Source: Nodosilinea sp. PGN35 (GTDB lineage: Bacteria; Cyanobacteriota; Cyanobacteriia; Phormidesmidales; Phormidesmidaceae). Taken from it: a stretch of 64,000 nucleotides of DNA. Location of the stretch: NCBI RefSeq assembly GCF_029109325.1, contig NZ_JAQKQJ010000007.1:124001-188000 (forward strand), in the 5' to 3' direction. Positions within the stretch are counted from its first letter, which is position 1, and each line of letters begins with the position of its first letter. The notes under the pieces were generated by a model that was not told where the DNA came from, made no database searches, and saw only the letters and a list, made by a program, of their open reading frames with translations. Made by a program: the position numbers and the translations under genes. This document shows, one piece after another, positions 53,018 to 60,643 of the stretch.

Positions 53018-53692
53018 ATGAAACTTTTTCCGCAACTCCCGGCTGTGGCCGGTATGGTTCTCTTCTGTACGGTGGTGCCCGCCTGCACCGGAGCACCGCC
53101 GCCGTCTCCCGTCGCTGAAGCGCCCACTGCGGTCGATGCCGCGATCGCCCCAAGAGGCGGGTCTTTGGTCACCGCAGACTGGGCCGATATTCTAGGGTCA
53201 ACCTCGGCCCCCGACCCATGGCAGGTGGAACCCTGCGACAACCCTGTGCTGCTCTGCGTGCGAGCCAATGGAGAAACCTTGGGCACCGTCGAGCGCTTTA
53301 GCTACCCCCTCAGCGAGGTGAGTTGGCCAGGGGCAGTGCCCACTACCCCTGTGGCCCAGCGGCAGTTTCTCGATATCTGGGTGGCGGATCACTACGCCGC
53401 GATTAAAACCGATCGCGCCGGGGCCGACCCCAATCTCCAGTTCACGTCTATCCCGCCAGAACCCGCCAGGGTCGGCAGTCTGCCGGGGCTGCGCTACGGC
53501 TATACCATCACCCATCCCAACGGCGTAGTGTACGACCGCACCGTGGGCTACGTGGCCACCGATGGCGATCGGGTCTACGTCTTCGTCACGGGTGTGATCA
53601 GCGGCGACCCTACGGGGTTCTTCGCCGATGCAAACGATCTAGCGGCCTTTGAACCCCACCTAGCTACCATCATTGAAGGACTGCGACTATGA
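53018..53692 (+). CDS. probable lipoprotein, hypothetical (first gene of exported cluster)
   Basis: 224 residues from the ATG at 53018. The signal peptide (MKLFPQLPAVAGMVLFCTVV) ends in VVPAC, a lipobox. The mature part has two further cysteines (EPCDNPVLLC) and a conserved-looking fold with FLDIWVADHYAAIKTDRAG and GLRYGYTITHPNGVVYDRTVGYVATDGDRVYVFVTGV. No characterised domain is recognised. The stop overlaps the start of the WD40 gene by four bases (ATGA), so the two are translationally coupled and likely work together. Confidence 0.75.
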   Translation: MKLFPQLPAVAGMVLFCTVVPACTGAPPPSPVAEAPTAVDAAIAPRGGSLVTADWADILGSTSAPDPWQVEPCDNPVLLCVRANGETLGTVERFSYPLSEVSWPGAVPTTPVAQRQFLDIWVADHYAAIKTDRAGADPNLQFTSIPPEPARVGSLPGLRYGYTITHPNGVVYDRTVGYVATDGDRVYVFVTGVISGDPTGFFADANDLAAFEPHLATIIEGLRL

Positions 53693-55587
53693 GGAGTTTT
53701 AATTTCCGTACTGTTAGCTTGGGCTTAGCCCTGGGTGTGGCCCTGGCTCAGCCCCTGGCCGCCCAGGCCCAGGTAGACCCGACGGTACAGCAGATCAACT
53801 GGGCCCAGGCCCAGGCGGTGGAGGTGGGGGCGCTGCGATCGCACCTCGCCGCCCAGGACTGGCAGGCCGCCGATGCCGAAACCCGCCGCATTTTAGACCC
53901 CTGGATTCACCCCGGCGGCAACATTTTGGGGCCGGGGCTGGCCACCAACATTCCTCCGGAGGTGCTGCAAACCCTGGATCAGCTCTGGGTGGAGGCCAGC
54001 GGGGGGCGGTTTGGCTTTAGCGTACAGCAGCGCATTTGGGCCGAGGTAGCGGCGCAGCATCCGAATGATTCTTCGTTGGCAGCGAAAGCCTTTGGCGATC
54101 GCGTCGGCTGGACTCGCCCCCCCGGCGTGGAAGACCCCACCTTCATCGCCGGGGAATGGCTGACCGAGATGGAGCTTAACCCCTCCCTGGAGTCCCCCGT
54201 GGGCCACCTGCCCTGGGCCGGGGTGAGCTGGGCGCAGATTGCCCGCCTTTTCCAGGTGGAGAGCTGCGGCAGCTGCACCATCGACGCCATGTACGTGCAG
54301 GGGGAGCGGTTCAACCAGTACCTGCCGATTCTCTACAGCTGGGTGGATACGGCCCTGGCGCTGACGGTGCCGGAGATCGGCTCCTGGCAGCGGCCCCAGC
54401 TGGCCCACGCCATCGATCTCAAGTCCCTCTATCCCGAGGCCCAGTGCCCGATTACCCCGGTGACTTCCGCCCTTAGCCCCAGTGGGGCGGTGGTGGCGAT
54501 CGCCAGCCACAGCTACGTTGCCGGCTGCCCCTCCCCTGGCGAAAGCACCCTGGCCCTGTGGAATGCCCAGCGGGGCAACCGCATCGTCACCCTGCACCGA
54601 GGGCCAGCGCTGGTGGCCAGCGCCCAGGGCACCCCGCCCCAGGAACCCGCCGGACAGAGCGACCGGATCGTGGGGGATGTGGCCAATGCCGTAGCCTTCA
54701 CCCCCGACAGCCAGCTGGTGGCGGCGGGCATGTCCTACGGGGTAGTGCGGCTGTGGTCGGCGACCACCGGAGAACCTGTGCGCACCTTTGAGGGGCATCG
54801 GTACGCGGTGCGGGCGATCGCCCTTAGCCCCACCGGCCAAATCCTGGCCAGCGCCAGCGCCGACCACACCGTTAAGCTCTGGGATCTGCAAACCGGGCGG
54901 CTGTTGCAGACCATCTCCATTCCCGCCGCCAGCGGCATCGTCCACACCCTGAGCTTTAGCCCCAGCGGACAGCGCCTGGCCACCGCCACCGACCAAAACA
55001 CCCTCCAGCTCTGGGAGGTGCCCACCGGACGGTTAATCCGCACCCTGGTGGATCGGGCGGGCAACGGCCTTGCCCCCCTGCCCCTGGCCTTTAGCCCCGA
55101 CGGTACAACTCTAGCCACCGGGGATGCCGACAACAGCCTCAAGTTTTGGAATGCCGCCACCGGTGCCCGCCAGCTCACCCTGACGCTGCACGACCCCCTG
55201 CGCCACCTGGCCTACAGCCCTGATGGCACTACTCTGGCCACCAGCGACGGCACCACCGCCCGCCTGTGGAACCTGGCCCGCCGCGAAACGGTGCATTTCA
55301 TTCCCCTCAACCAAACGGCTGGGCATCACATCCAGCCCAGCAACCCCGGACTGATCACCTTTAGCCCCGATGGCCAAACCCTGGCCACCAGCACCCTGCT
55401 GCTGCCGCTGATCGACAGCGAACCAATTCCCCGTCAGGGCATCACCCTGTGGTCGGTGGCAACGGGGCTACCGCTGGCTCAGCTGCACGAGGTTGGCCCC
55501 TTTCAGTTCAGCCCCCGGGGCGACTTTTTGATGGCCCAGGGGCAAAAGACCCAGTTCTGGCAGCCCTACCGCGGCCTGGTGCGATAG
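53689..55587 (+). CDS. exported WD40-repeat protein
   Basis: 632 residues. A signal peptide (MRSFNFRTVSLGLALGVALA) ends near AAQAQ; a ~220-residue N-terminal domain without clear homology follows (contains VESCGSCTIDAMYVQGERF). The C-terminal ~380 residues have seven or eight WD40 blades, several with the standard form, such as HRYAVRAIALSPTGQILASA and HTVKLWDLQTGRLLQTI. WD40 propellers are scaffolds; an exported one could work in the periplasm. The ATG start overlaps the upstream lipoprotein stop. No signalling kinase is fused, in contrast to many cyanobacterial WD proteins. Confidence 0.85.
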   Translation: MRSFNFRTVSLGLALGVALAQPLAAQAQVDPTVQQINWAQAQAVEVGALRSHLAAQDWQAADAETRRILDPWIHPGGNILGPGLATNIPPEVLQTLDQLWVEASGGRFGFSVQQRIWAEVAAQHPNDSSLAAKAFGDRVGWTRPPGVEDPTFIAGEWLTEMELNPSLESPVGHLPWAGVSWAQIARLFQVESCGSCTIDAMYVQGERFNQYLPILYSWVDTALALTVPEIGSWQRPQLAHAIDLKSLYPEAQCPITPVTSALSPSGAVVAIASHSYVAGCPSPGESTLALWNAQRGNRIVTLHRGPALVASAQGTPPQEPAGQSDRIVGDVANAVAFTPDSQLVAAGMSYGVVRLWSATTGEPVRTFEGHRYAVRAIALSPTGQILASASADHTVKLWDLQTGRLLQTISIPAASGIVHTLSFSPSGQRLATATDQNTLQLWEVPTGRLIRTLVDRAGNGLAPLPLAFSPDGTTLATGDADNSLKFWNAATGARQLTLTLHDPLRHLAYSPDGTTLATSDGTTARLWNLARRETVHFIPLNQTAGHHIQPSNPGLITFSPDGQTLATSTLLLPLIDSEPIPRQGITLWSVATGLPLAQLHEVGPFQFSPRGDFLMAQGQKTQFWQPYRGLVR

Positions 55588-55674
55588 CCGCTGAACTCAG
55601 CCGTCACCATTTCTGTAACCGCGCCCTGGCCATCGCCGCTGGCTGGCTAAGGTAGAGAAACACTCTGCAAAGGC

Positions 55675-55780
55675 GTTGCTGAACTGAGTCATGACTTTGG
55701 GTCAGAGCAAACAGCCGTTTGCCCCTACAGGAGGCATTGAAGGTTTGATTCAGGTTTGATTCATGTCTGTGTTCAGCAAC
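55675..55780. mobile_element. 106-bp element with terminal inverted repeats GTTGCTGAAC
   Basis: GTTGCTGAAC...GTTCAGCAAC bounds the element, and the similarity extends inward (TGAGTCATGA against TTCATGTCTG). The interior has a hairpin GCAAAC-AGCC-GTTTGC (55707-55722) followed by CCCTACAG. A closely similar hairpin word (GCAAACACCGTTTACCCCTA) recurs at about 60542. No transposase is present, so it is MITE-like. Flanking target duplication is not clear. Confidence 0.65.
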
Positions 55781-55865
55781 TCCCTACAAATCTAATGTTC
55801 TAGGTGCCGGAGTGACCATTGTCGCCCTAGGACGTTGTGGTCAGCTCAAAGCTGCCCCGCCCAAA

Positions 55866-55893
55866 CCCAAAACCCAAAACCCAAAACCCAAAA
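55866..55893 (+). repeat. heptanucleotide tandem array (CCCAAAA, 4 copies)
   Basis: CCCAAAA is repeated exactly every seven bases, 20 bp before the start of the next lipoprotein gene. It is similar to the complement of the GATTTTG array at 22281-22312. The in-frame longer ORF that reads through it is judged non-coding. Confidence 0.85.
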
Positions 55894-55913
55894 CCCCCAA
55901 TTGGTATTGCCCT

Positions 55914-56783
55914 ATGTCTTCATTCCCTGTTTCGATCAAAGCCCTGATGACGCTGCTCGCCCTGGGCACCATGACCGCTAGCGCGATCGCCTGCGCCCCT
56001 CTGCCCGATGCGGGCACCACCTCCTCGCCTGGGGAAGCCGTGGTCGCTGACCCCGCCATTGAGCCCTTTCCCGACGATTGGGAAGCGGTCGAGATTGATC
56101 AGGTGCTAACGCCAGCGGTGCGCGATCGCATCCTCCAAACCGTCGCCACCGACCTCGATCGCTCCGTCGCCGACCTCCGCATGGCCGCTGCCGAAACCGC
56201 CACCTTTGACGGCTGTATGGGCATCTACGTGCCCGATCAAATGTGTACCGCGATCGCCCTGTTTGGCTTCCGGGTGGTGGTCACCGATGGCGACCAAAGC
56301 TGGGTCTACCACACCCGCCAGGACGGCGAAGGAACTGTCCAAAACCCCACCGCCAGCGGCAGCCGCAACGGCCTGATTCCCGACTTTATTCCTCGCCCGG
56401 TGGAAGAATCTGAACCCGACCCCGAAGACCACATCTTTCGCTCGGTCGAGTCGGGCAGCCTGGCAGGCTACGTCAAAGAAACCGTGCTGCTGAGCGACGG
56501 GCGCTTGCTCCAGCGGGAAAGCGGCCAGGTGACGGCAGAAGCCCGGCTGTCGGCAGAGGAAGTCGCCGCCTTCCAGCAGGTGCTAGAGGATCACCGCTTC
56601 CCCAACCTGCACCGCCTGCGCTACGTCACCGATGCCGCCTTTGCCGACTATCCCACCGTGCGCCTGTCGGCCCGGTACCTGGAGACCGAATATATTGACC
56701 TGGCCCTTGAGGATGCCCCCGACGCCCTCCAGGCGATCGTTCAGAGCTGGAACGGGCTGGCGGCGGAAGCTGGTCTGCAATAA
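55914..56783 (+). CDS. probable lipoprotein, hypothetical
   Basis: 289 residues from the ATG at 55914. A signal peptide (SIKALMTLLALGTMTAS) ends in AIACAP, a lipobox-like Cys. The mature protein has DWEAVEIDQVLTPAVRDRILQTVATDLDRSVADLRM and a cysteine pair (GCMGIYVPDQMC), then a C-terminal domain with VTAEARLSAEEVAAFQQVLEDHRFPNLHRL. No known domain. It is followed 11 bp later by another lipoprotein gene on the same strand, forming a pair. Confidence 0.78.
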   Translation: MSSFPVSIKALMTLLALGTMTASAIACAPLPDAGTTSSPGEAVVADPAIEPFPDDWEAVEIDQVLTPAVRDRILQTVATDLDRSVADLRMAAAETATFDGCMGIYVPDQMCTAIALFGFRVVVTDGDQSWVYHTRQDGEGTVQNPTASGSRNGLIPDFIPRPVEESEPDPEDHIFRSVESGSLAGYVKETVLLSDGRLLQRESGQVTAEARLSAEEVAAFQQVLEDHRFPNLHRLRYVTDAAFADYPTVRLSARYLETEYIDLALEDAPDALQAIVQSWNGLAAEAGLQ

Positions 56784-56794
56784 CTGGAGCCCCC

Positions 56795-57304
56795 ATGCTG
56801 GCATTTAACCCAAACCCCTGGCTGGCCCTGGTCGTGGGCAGTTGCTTGATCGCCAGTTGTAGTGCCTCTGGCCCTCCCGCCGCGCCCACCCAGGACACGC
56901 CTGCCGCTGCCTTCGACACCTTTATGCCCCCCAATGTGCAGTTGCCGGTGGCGGTCACAGCGGGCACCTGCCCAGCGACGGTAGACCTGTGGGAGCTGGG
57001 CCTGGGTTTTGAGGGCGGGGCAGACCATACGGTGGCGATCGATTTTCCGGCGATCGCCACCGGCCCCACCGAGATTCTCCACTCTGAGGAGCGGCGCATC
57101 ATCTACGTCGCGCCCCTGCAAGACGAGTTTGCCGCCTGCGTGGGCACCGCCGACTCCGAGGCCCTCATCATGTACTCCTTTCACTTTGGCAACGGCAAGG
57201 TTCACTTCGACCTCGATTTGACCGAGGGCAACGGCTCTCACACCATTCGCTATGCCGATCTGTCGGTCAACCGCCCCTACGTCTACTGGCGAGCGGAGGA
57301 ATAA
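56795..57304 (+). CDS. probable lipoprotein, hypothetical
   Basis: 169 residues. A signal peptide (MLAFNPNPWLALVVGSCLIA) ends in LIASC, a clear lipobox (Cys about 22). The mature protein has two more Cys (TCPATVDLWELGLGFEGGADHT, AACVGTADSEA) and repeated beta strands. It reads as a small secreted domain of unknown function. It follows the previous lipoprotein gene by 11 bp, probably in one operon. The C-terminus is short (VYWRAEE). Confidence 0.75.
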   Translation: MLAFNPNPWLALVVGSCLIASCSASGPPAAPTQDTPAAAFDTFMPPNVQLPVAVTAGTCPATVDLWELGLGFEGGADHTVAIDFPAIATGPTEILHSEERRIIYVAPLQDEFAACVGTADSEALIMYSFHFGNGKVHFDLDLTEGNGSHTIRYADLSVNRPYVYWRAEE

Positions 57305-57614
57305 AATTGAGGGGCCAAGTCTAAATTCAGCGTAATCAGCATGTAGGCCCAAGCCGGAGGAATAGCTTTGGGGGTAGAAAACCCTGAGTTTTGGCCGCAA
57401 TGACCGCGATCCAAAGCAGTCAGTGCCGAGTGGTCAATGGCAGTAAGTCATGGTGCCCTCGGCAAAAAGGCGTCGTCCTAGACCTGTTGCAGCCCAAATT
57501 TTGGCTTGAGGTCGGGGAGCTCGATTGTTCGGGCGGCGATGGTCTGCATCACCGCAACGCTTGGCTCCAAAGGGCGAATGCCGCCTCTTAAAGAGGCTTA
57601 CGTTGATTCTGTCC

Positions 57615-57764
57615 CTAGCGATCGCCCGTCTCCCTGGTTGCTGTGTCTAGCAGGCATGAGCTGCGCCACTGTTGGTAGGCCCGCTGATAGTCGGCCCAGG
57701 CTTGCAGCTGGCCATTGGGGCCGTAGCGGTGCTTAAACTGCTCCCAGCAGACTTTTTCTTCCAT
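57615..57764 (-). CDS. tiny conserved-looking hypothetical protein
   Basis: 49 residues, ATG at 57764, GAGG seven bases upstream, stop at 57615. The sequence (MEEKVCWEQFKHRYGPNGQL then QAWADYQRAYQQWRSSCLL) is rich in aromatic and charged residues in a regular helix pattern, unlike random translation. No homologue is known to me. It stands alone between the lipoprotein cluster and nrdJ, in an otherwise gene-free stretch. The expression and identity of this ORF are unproven. Confidence 0.45.
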   Translation of the reverse strand: MEEKVCWEQFKHRYGPNGQLQAWADYQRAYQQWRSSCLLDTATRETGDR

Positions 57765-57932
57765 GGGGGGCCTCGCAGCTGATTTAGAAAAGCTTGAATT
57801 AGATCCTTGTGGATCCTAAATTGATCATGCCAGAAACACCGCCCAGGCCGCTAACTCTGCAACACAACTTGAGCTTCTAAGGATGAACCGGGCGGGAAGT
57901 ACCAGGGTGCAAAGGCGATCGCCGCGCCATCC

Positions 57933-57983
57933 CAGATGTAGCGCCAAATCTAACGAAAAGTTGATTTCCAAACGCTACATCTG
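57933..57983. promoter_or_regulatory. 11-bp inverted repeat upstream of nrdJ
   Basis: CAGATGTAGCG (57933-57943) and CGCTACATCTG (57973-57983) are perfect inverted repeats with a 29-base spacer, 147 bp before the nrdJ start. It could be a regulator site, an RNA stem-loop, or the ends of a tiny MITE-like insertion. Confidence 0.55.
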
Positions 57984-58129
57984 AAGATAATCCGTTATGA
58001 TGATCGACCATTGGGGCAATCCGCTGAACCTGGGCTAAGATTTTGCCGACTCATGCGGTTTTCTAGCGCCCGGTCTGAATTGATAACGCACCGATCTACG
58101 TCCTCTCTTGCTAGCAAAAGGCTGATCCC

Positions 58130-60313
58130 ATGGTTCAAGAACTTCCCCGTACCCGGCAGCAGGGGCCATTCCCTGAGGCAGCTCCGGCGGCGTTTCCTGT
58201 GTTTTACCGCACCTACAGCCGCCGGGGCGAGGTGGTGGAGGGGCAGCGCGAAACCTGGGATCAGGTGTGCGATCGCACCCTGGCGGGCCTGGTCGAACTG
58301 GGCAACCTCACCGCTGACGAAGCCGAGCTGCTGGGCCGCATGCAGCGCCAGGTCAAGGCCCTACCCTCCGGTCGCTGGCTGTGGGTGGGCGGCACCGCCT
58401 GGAGCAAGCAGCCCGAGAACTTTTCTGGGGCCTACAACTGCACCAGCACCAACGTAGTGGACTGGCGCGCCTTTGGCCTGATGATGGATCTGGCCATGAT
58501 GGGCTGCGGCACCGGGGCGATGCTCGAACCCAAGTACATCAGCCAAATCCCTGCAATTCGCAACCGCATCACCGTCACCATGGCGGGCGACATCGGCGAA
58601 ACCCCGGTGGCTGAGCGGCAGGAGAAAACCGAAATCACCACCGAGGGCAACCAGGTCACCATCCGCGTCGGCGACAGCCGCCAGGGCTGGGTCAAATCCT
58701 ACGAAACCCTGCTAGAGCTTTCTACCGATGAGCGGTTCACCGGCGAAGTTGCGGTCACCATCGACCTGCGCGACGTGCGCCCCGCTGGCGAAAAACTCAA
58801 GGGCTTTGGCGGCGTCGCCAACCCCGTGCGCCTGTCGCTGCTCTACGATCGCTGCGCCAACATTCTCAACAAGGCCCACGGTCGCCAGCTCAACTCGGTC
58901 GAGTGCTGCCTGCTGATCGACGAAGCCGCCGCCTGCGTGGTGGCCGGCAATATTCGAAGATCTGCGGGCATGAGGCAGTTCGACAGCAATGACGAACTGG
59001 CCGCCAGCGCCAAAGACAACCTCTGGCAGCAGGATGCCGAGGGCAACTGGCGCATCGACCCCGAGCGCGACGTGCTGCGCATGGCCAACCACACCCGCGT
59101 GTTTCACACCAAGCCCAGCCTGCAAGACTGCGTGGATTCTGTTCGCAAGCAGTTCTACTCGGGCGAAGGGGCGATCCAGTGGGCCGGGGAGGCGAAACGC
59201 CGGGCGGGCGGCGACGACCGCTACGGTCTCAACCCCTGCGGCGAAATCTTAGGCTCCAATTTCCACTGCAACCTGGCGGAGGTTCACCTCAACCAGCTCG
59301 ACCCAAAGAACCTGAAGGATCAAGAAGACGCCTTTACCGCCGCTGCTCTGTCGGTAGCCGTGCTGCTCAACCACCAGTTCCAGGAGCCTCGCTACCAAAA
59401 GTCGCGGTTAGAAGACCCGATCGTGGGCGTTTCCTTCACCGGGCTGTTTGACTTCTTCGTAATCGCCTTTGGGGTCGAGTGGCTGCGCTGGTGGGAGGCG
59501 GGTCGCCCCGACACCATGCAGGGGCTAGACTTCAAAGCTAGAGAAGAGGAATACCTGACCCGGTGGAAAGATACTGTGCACCGGGTGGTGGGGGAATACT
59601 GCGATGCTCACGGTTTAGTGCGCCCCAACCGCTGCACCACCGTACAGCCTGCGGGCACCAAGTCGCTGCTCACGGGGGCTAGCCCCGGCTGGCACCCGCC
59701 CAAGGCCCAGCGCTTCATTCGCCGCATCACCTTCCGCAAAAATGACCCCGTGGCCATGGCCTGCATCGACTACGGCTACTCCATCGTGCCCTCCCAATCC
59801 GACAAAGACGAGAACGGCGGGTTGCTCAACGACCCCTTTGACCCTCGCTGCACCGAGTGGCTGGTGGAGATTCCGGTCGAAGTGCTTTGGGCCAACCTGC
59901 CCGGTGCCGACGAGATCGCCATTGAGAAATTTTCGGCGGCGGCCCAGTTTGACTTCTACATGCAGGTGCAGAAGCACTACACCACCCACAACACCTCCGC
60001 CACCATCGAGTTTCGCGAGCCCGAGCTCGAGGATTTGGCCGAGCGCATCTACCAAACCATCCAAAACGACGAGGGCTACATCTCCGCCGCCCTGCTGGCC
60101 CGGTTTGACGACCTGCAAACCTTCCCCCGCCTGCCCTTTGAGCCCATCGACAAGGCCACCTTCGAAGCGCTTAAGCAGCAGGTAGAAGCCCGGCGCGGCA
60201 CCGACAACTTCCATGCCGCCCTGTCGCGCTACGACGCCGGGGAGGTGATCGAGGCTGGCCCGGCGGGCTGCGACTCTGACAAATGCCTGATGCCGGAGAA
60301 AAAGCCCGATTAA
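58130..60313 (+). CDS. nrdJ: class II (B12-dependent) ribonucleoside-triphosphate reductase
   Basis: 727 residues. Conserved blocks include FSGAYNCTSTNVVDW, MMDLAMMGCGTGAML, the active-site LNPCGEILGSNFHCNLAEV, VQPAGTKSLLTGASPG, and the C-terminal redox pair GCDSDKCLMPEKKPD. The enzyme makes dNTPs from NTPs with adenosylcobalamin, independent of oxygen. It resembles the monomeric NrdJ (RTPR) type. Unlike many cyanobacterial nrdJ genes there is no intein in the active-site region. No B12 riboswitch is visible upstream. It ends at a strong terminator. Confidence 0.96.
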   Translation: MVQELPRTRQQGPFPEAAPAAFPVFYRTYSRRGEVVEGQRETWDQVCDRTLAGLVELGNLTADEAELLGRMQRQVKALPSGRWLWVGGTAWSKQPENFSGAYNCTSTNVVDWRAFGLMMDLAMMGCGTGAMLEPKYISQIPAIRNRITVTMAGDIGETPVAERQEKTEITTEGNQVTIRVGDSRQGWVKSYETLLELSTDERFTGEVAVTIDLRDVRPAGEKLKGFGGVANPVRLSLLYDRCANILNKAHGRQLNSVECCLLIDEAAACVVAGNIRRSAGMRQFDSNDELAASAKDNLWQQDAEGNWRIDPERDVLRMANHTRVFHTKPSLQDCVDSVRKQFYSGEGAIQWAGEAKRRAGGDDRYGLNPCGEILGSNFHCNLAEVHLNQLDPKNLKDQEDAFTAAALSVAVLLNHQFQEPRYQKSRLEDPIVGVSFTGLFDFFVIAFGVEWLRWWEAGRPDTMQGLDFKAREEEYLTRWKDTVHRVVGEYCDAHGLVRPNRCTTVQPAGTKSLLTGASPGWHPPKAQRFIRRITFRKNDPVAMACIDYGYSIVPSQSDKDENGGLLNDPFDPRCTEWLVEIPVEVLWANLPGADEIAIEKFSAAAQFDFYMQVQKHYTTHNTSATIEFREPELEDLAERIYQTIQNDEGYISAALLARFDDLQTFPRLPFEPIDKATFEALKQQVEARRGTDNFHAALSRYDAGEVIEAGPAGCDSDKCLMPEKKPD

Positions 60314-60350
60314 CCGCAACCTGTACGGATCCTGTCTAATAGAGAGATGA

Positions 60351-60388
60351 CAAAAGGGGTTCCCTAGGTATGGGAACCCCTTTTTTTG
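60351..60388 (+). terminator. Rho-independent terminator of nrdJ
   Basis: AAAAGGGGTTCCC / GGGAACCCCTTTT stem (60352-60384) with loop TAGGTAT and a run of T residues, about 38 bp past the nrdJ stop. Confidence 0.95.
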
Positions 60389-60486
60389 AAGTTGCGTTTT
60401 TTGAAGTTGAGAGCCTTGATGCGAGTCCACTGCTTTGCCATGGCTCGCCCGACTATTGAGCAGTTGCTTTAGCTAAGAACGGGGAA

Positions 60487-60520
60487 TTACAGCTGTAGAC
60501 AGTCTGGTTGAGACATTTTG
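60487..60520. repeat. left-half remnant of the palindromic element (copy D)
   Basis: TTACAGCTGTAGACAGTCTG-GTTGAGACATTTTGG matches the left arm of copy A at 38955. The right half is missing; instead the sequence continues with GCAAACACCGTTTACCCCTA (about 60542), related to the hairpin inside the 55675 element. The whole 60388-60643 stretch looks like a graveyard of small repeats. Confidence 0.65.
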
Positions 60521-60643
60521 GCTGCCCCCGATTGGGCTGGGCAAACACCGTTTACCCCTACGCAATCCTGCTGGTTGGAAGCGGGGTTAAGCGATGCGGA
60601 TCTGGTGCTATGTGGGGCCTTTGCTAACCCATGAACTGCTGCA

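Larger units (their letters stand above)
57305..58129. other. 825-bp intergenic region upstream of nrdJ
   Basis: It contains a tiny minus-strand ORF (57615-57764), an 11-bp inverted repeat (57933-57983) and a GCCTCT-TAA-AGAGGC hairpin (about 57586-57600). Two open frames at 57391-57736 look non-coding or decayed. No cobalamin riboswitch could be recognised by eye before the B12-dependent reductase. The nrdJ promoter must lie here. Confidence 0.5.

Noticed and set aside
53893..54996. 367-codon open frame antisense to the WD40 gene
   Set aside because: Shadow frame created by GC-rich codons; Gly/Pro/His-rich with no domain.
57391..57736. two short plus-strand open frames
   Set aside because: No ribosome site, odd composition and overlap with a better minus-strand ORF; may be decayed sequence.
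57830..58129. cobalamin riboswitch upstream of nrdJ
   Set aside because: Looked for B12-box and surrounding core; none recognisable by eye. Only an unexplained inverted repeat is present.
58130..60313. intein in nrdJ
   Set aside because: The reading frame is continuous through the active-site NPCGEI region and no intein blocks are seen.
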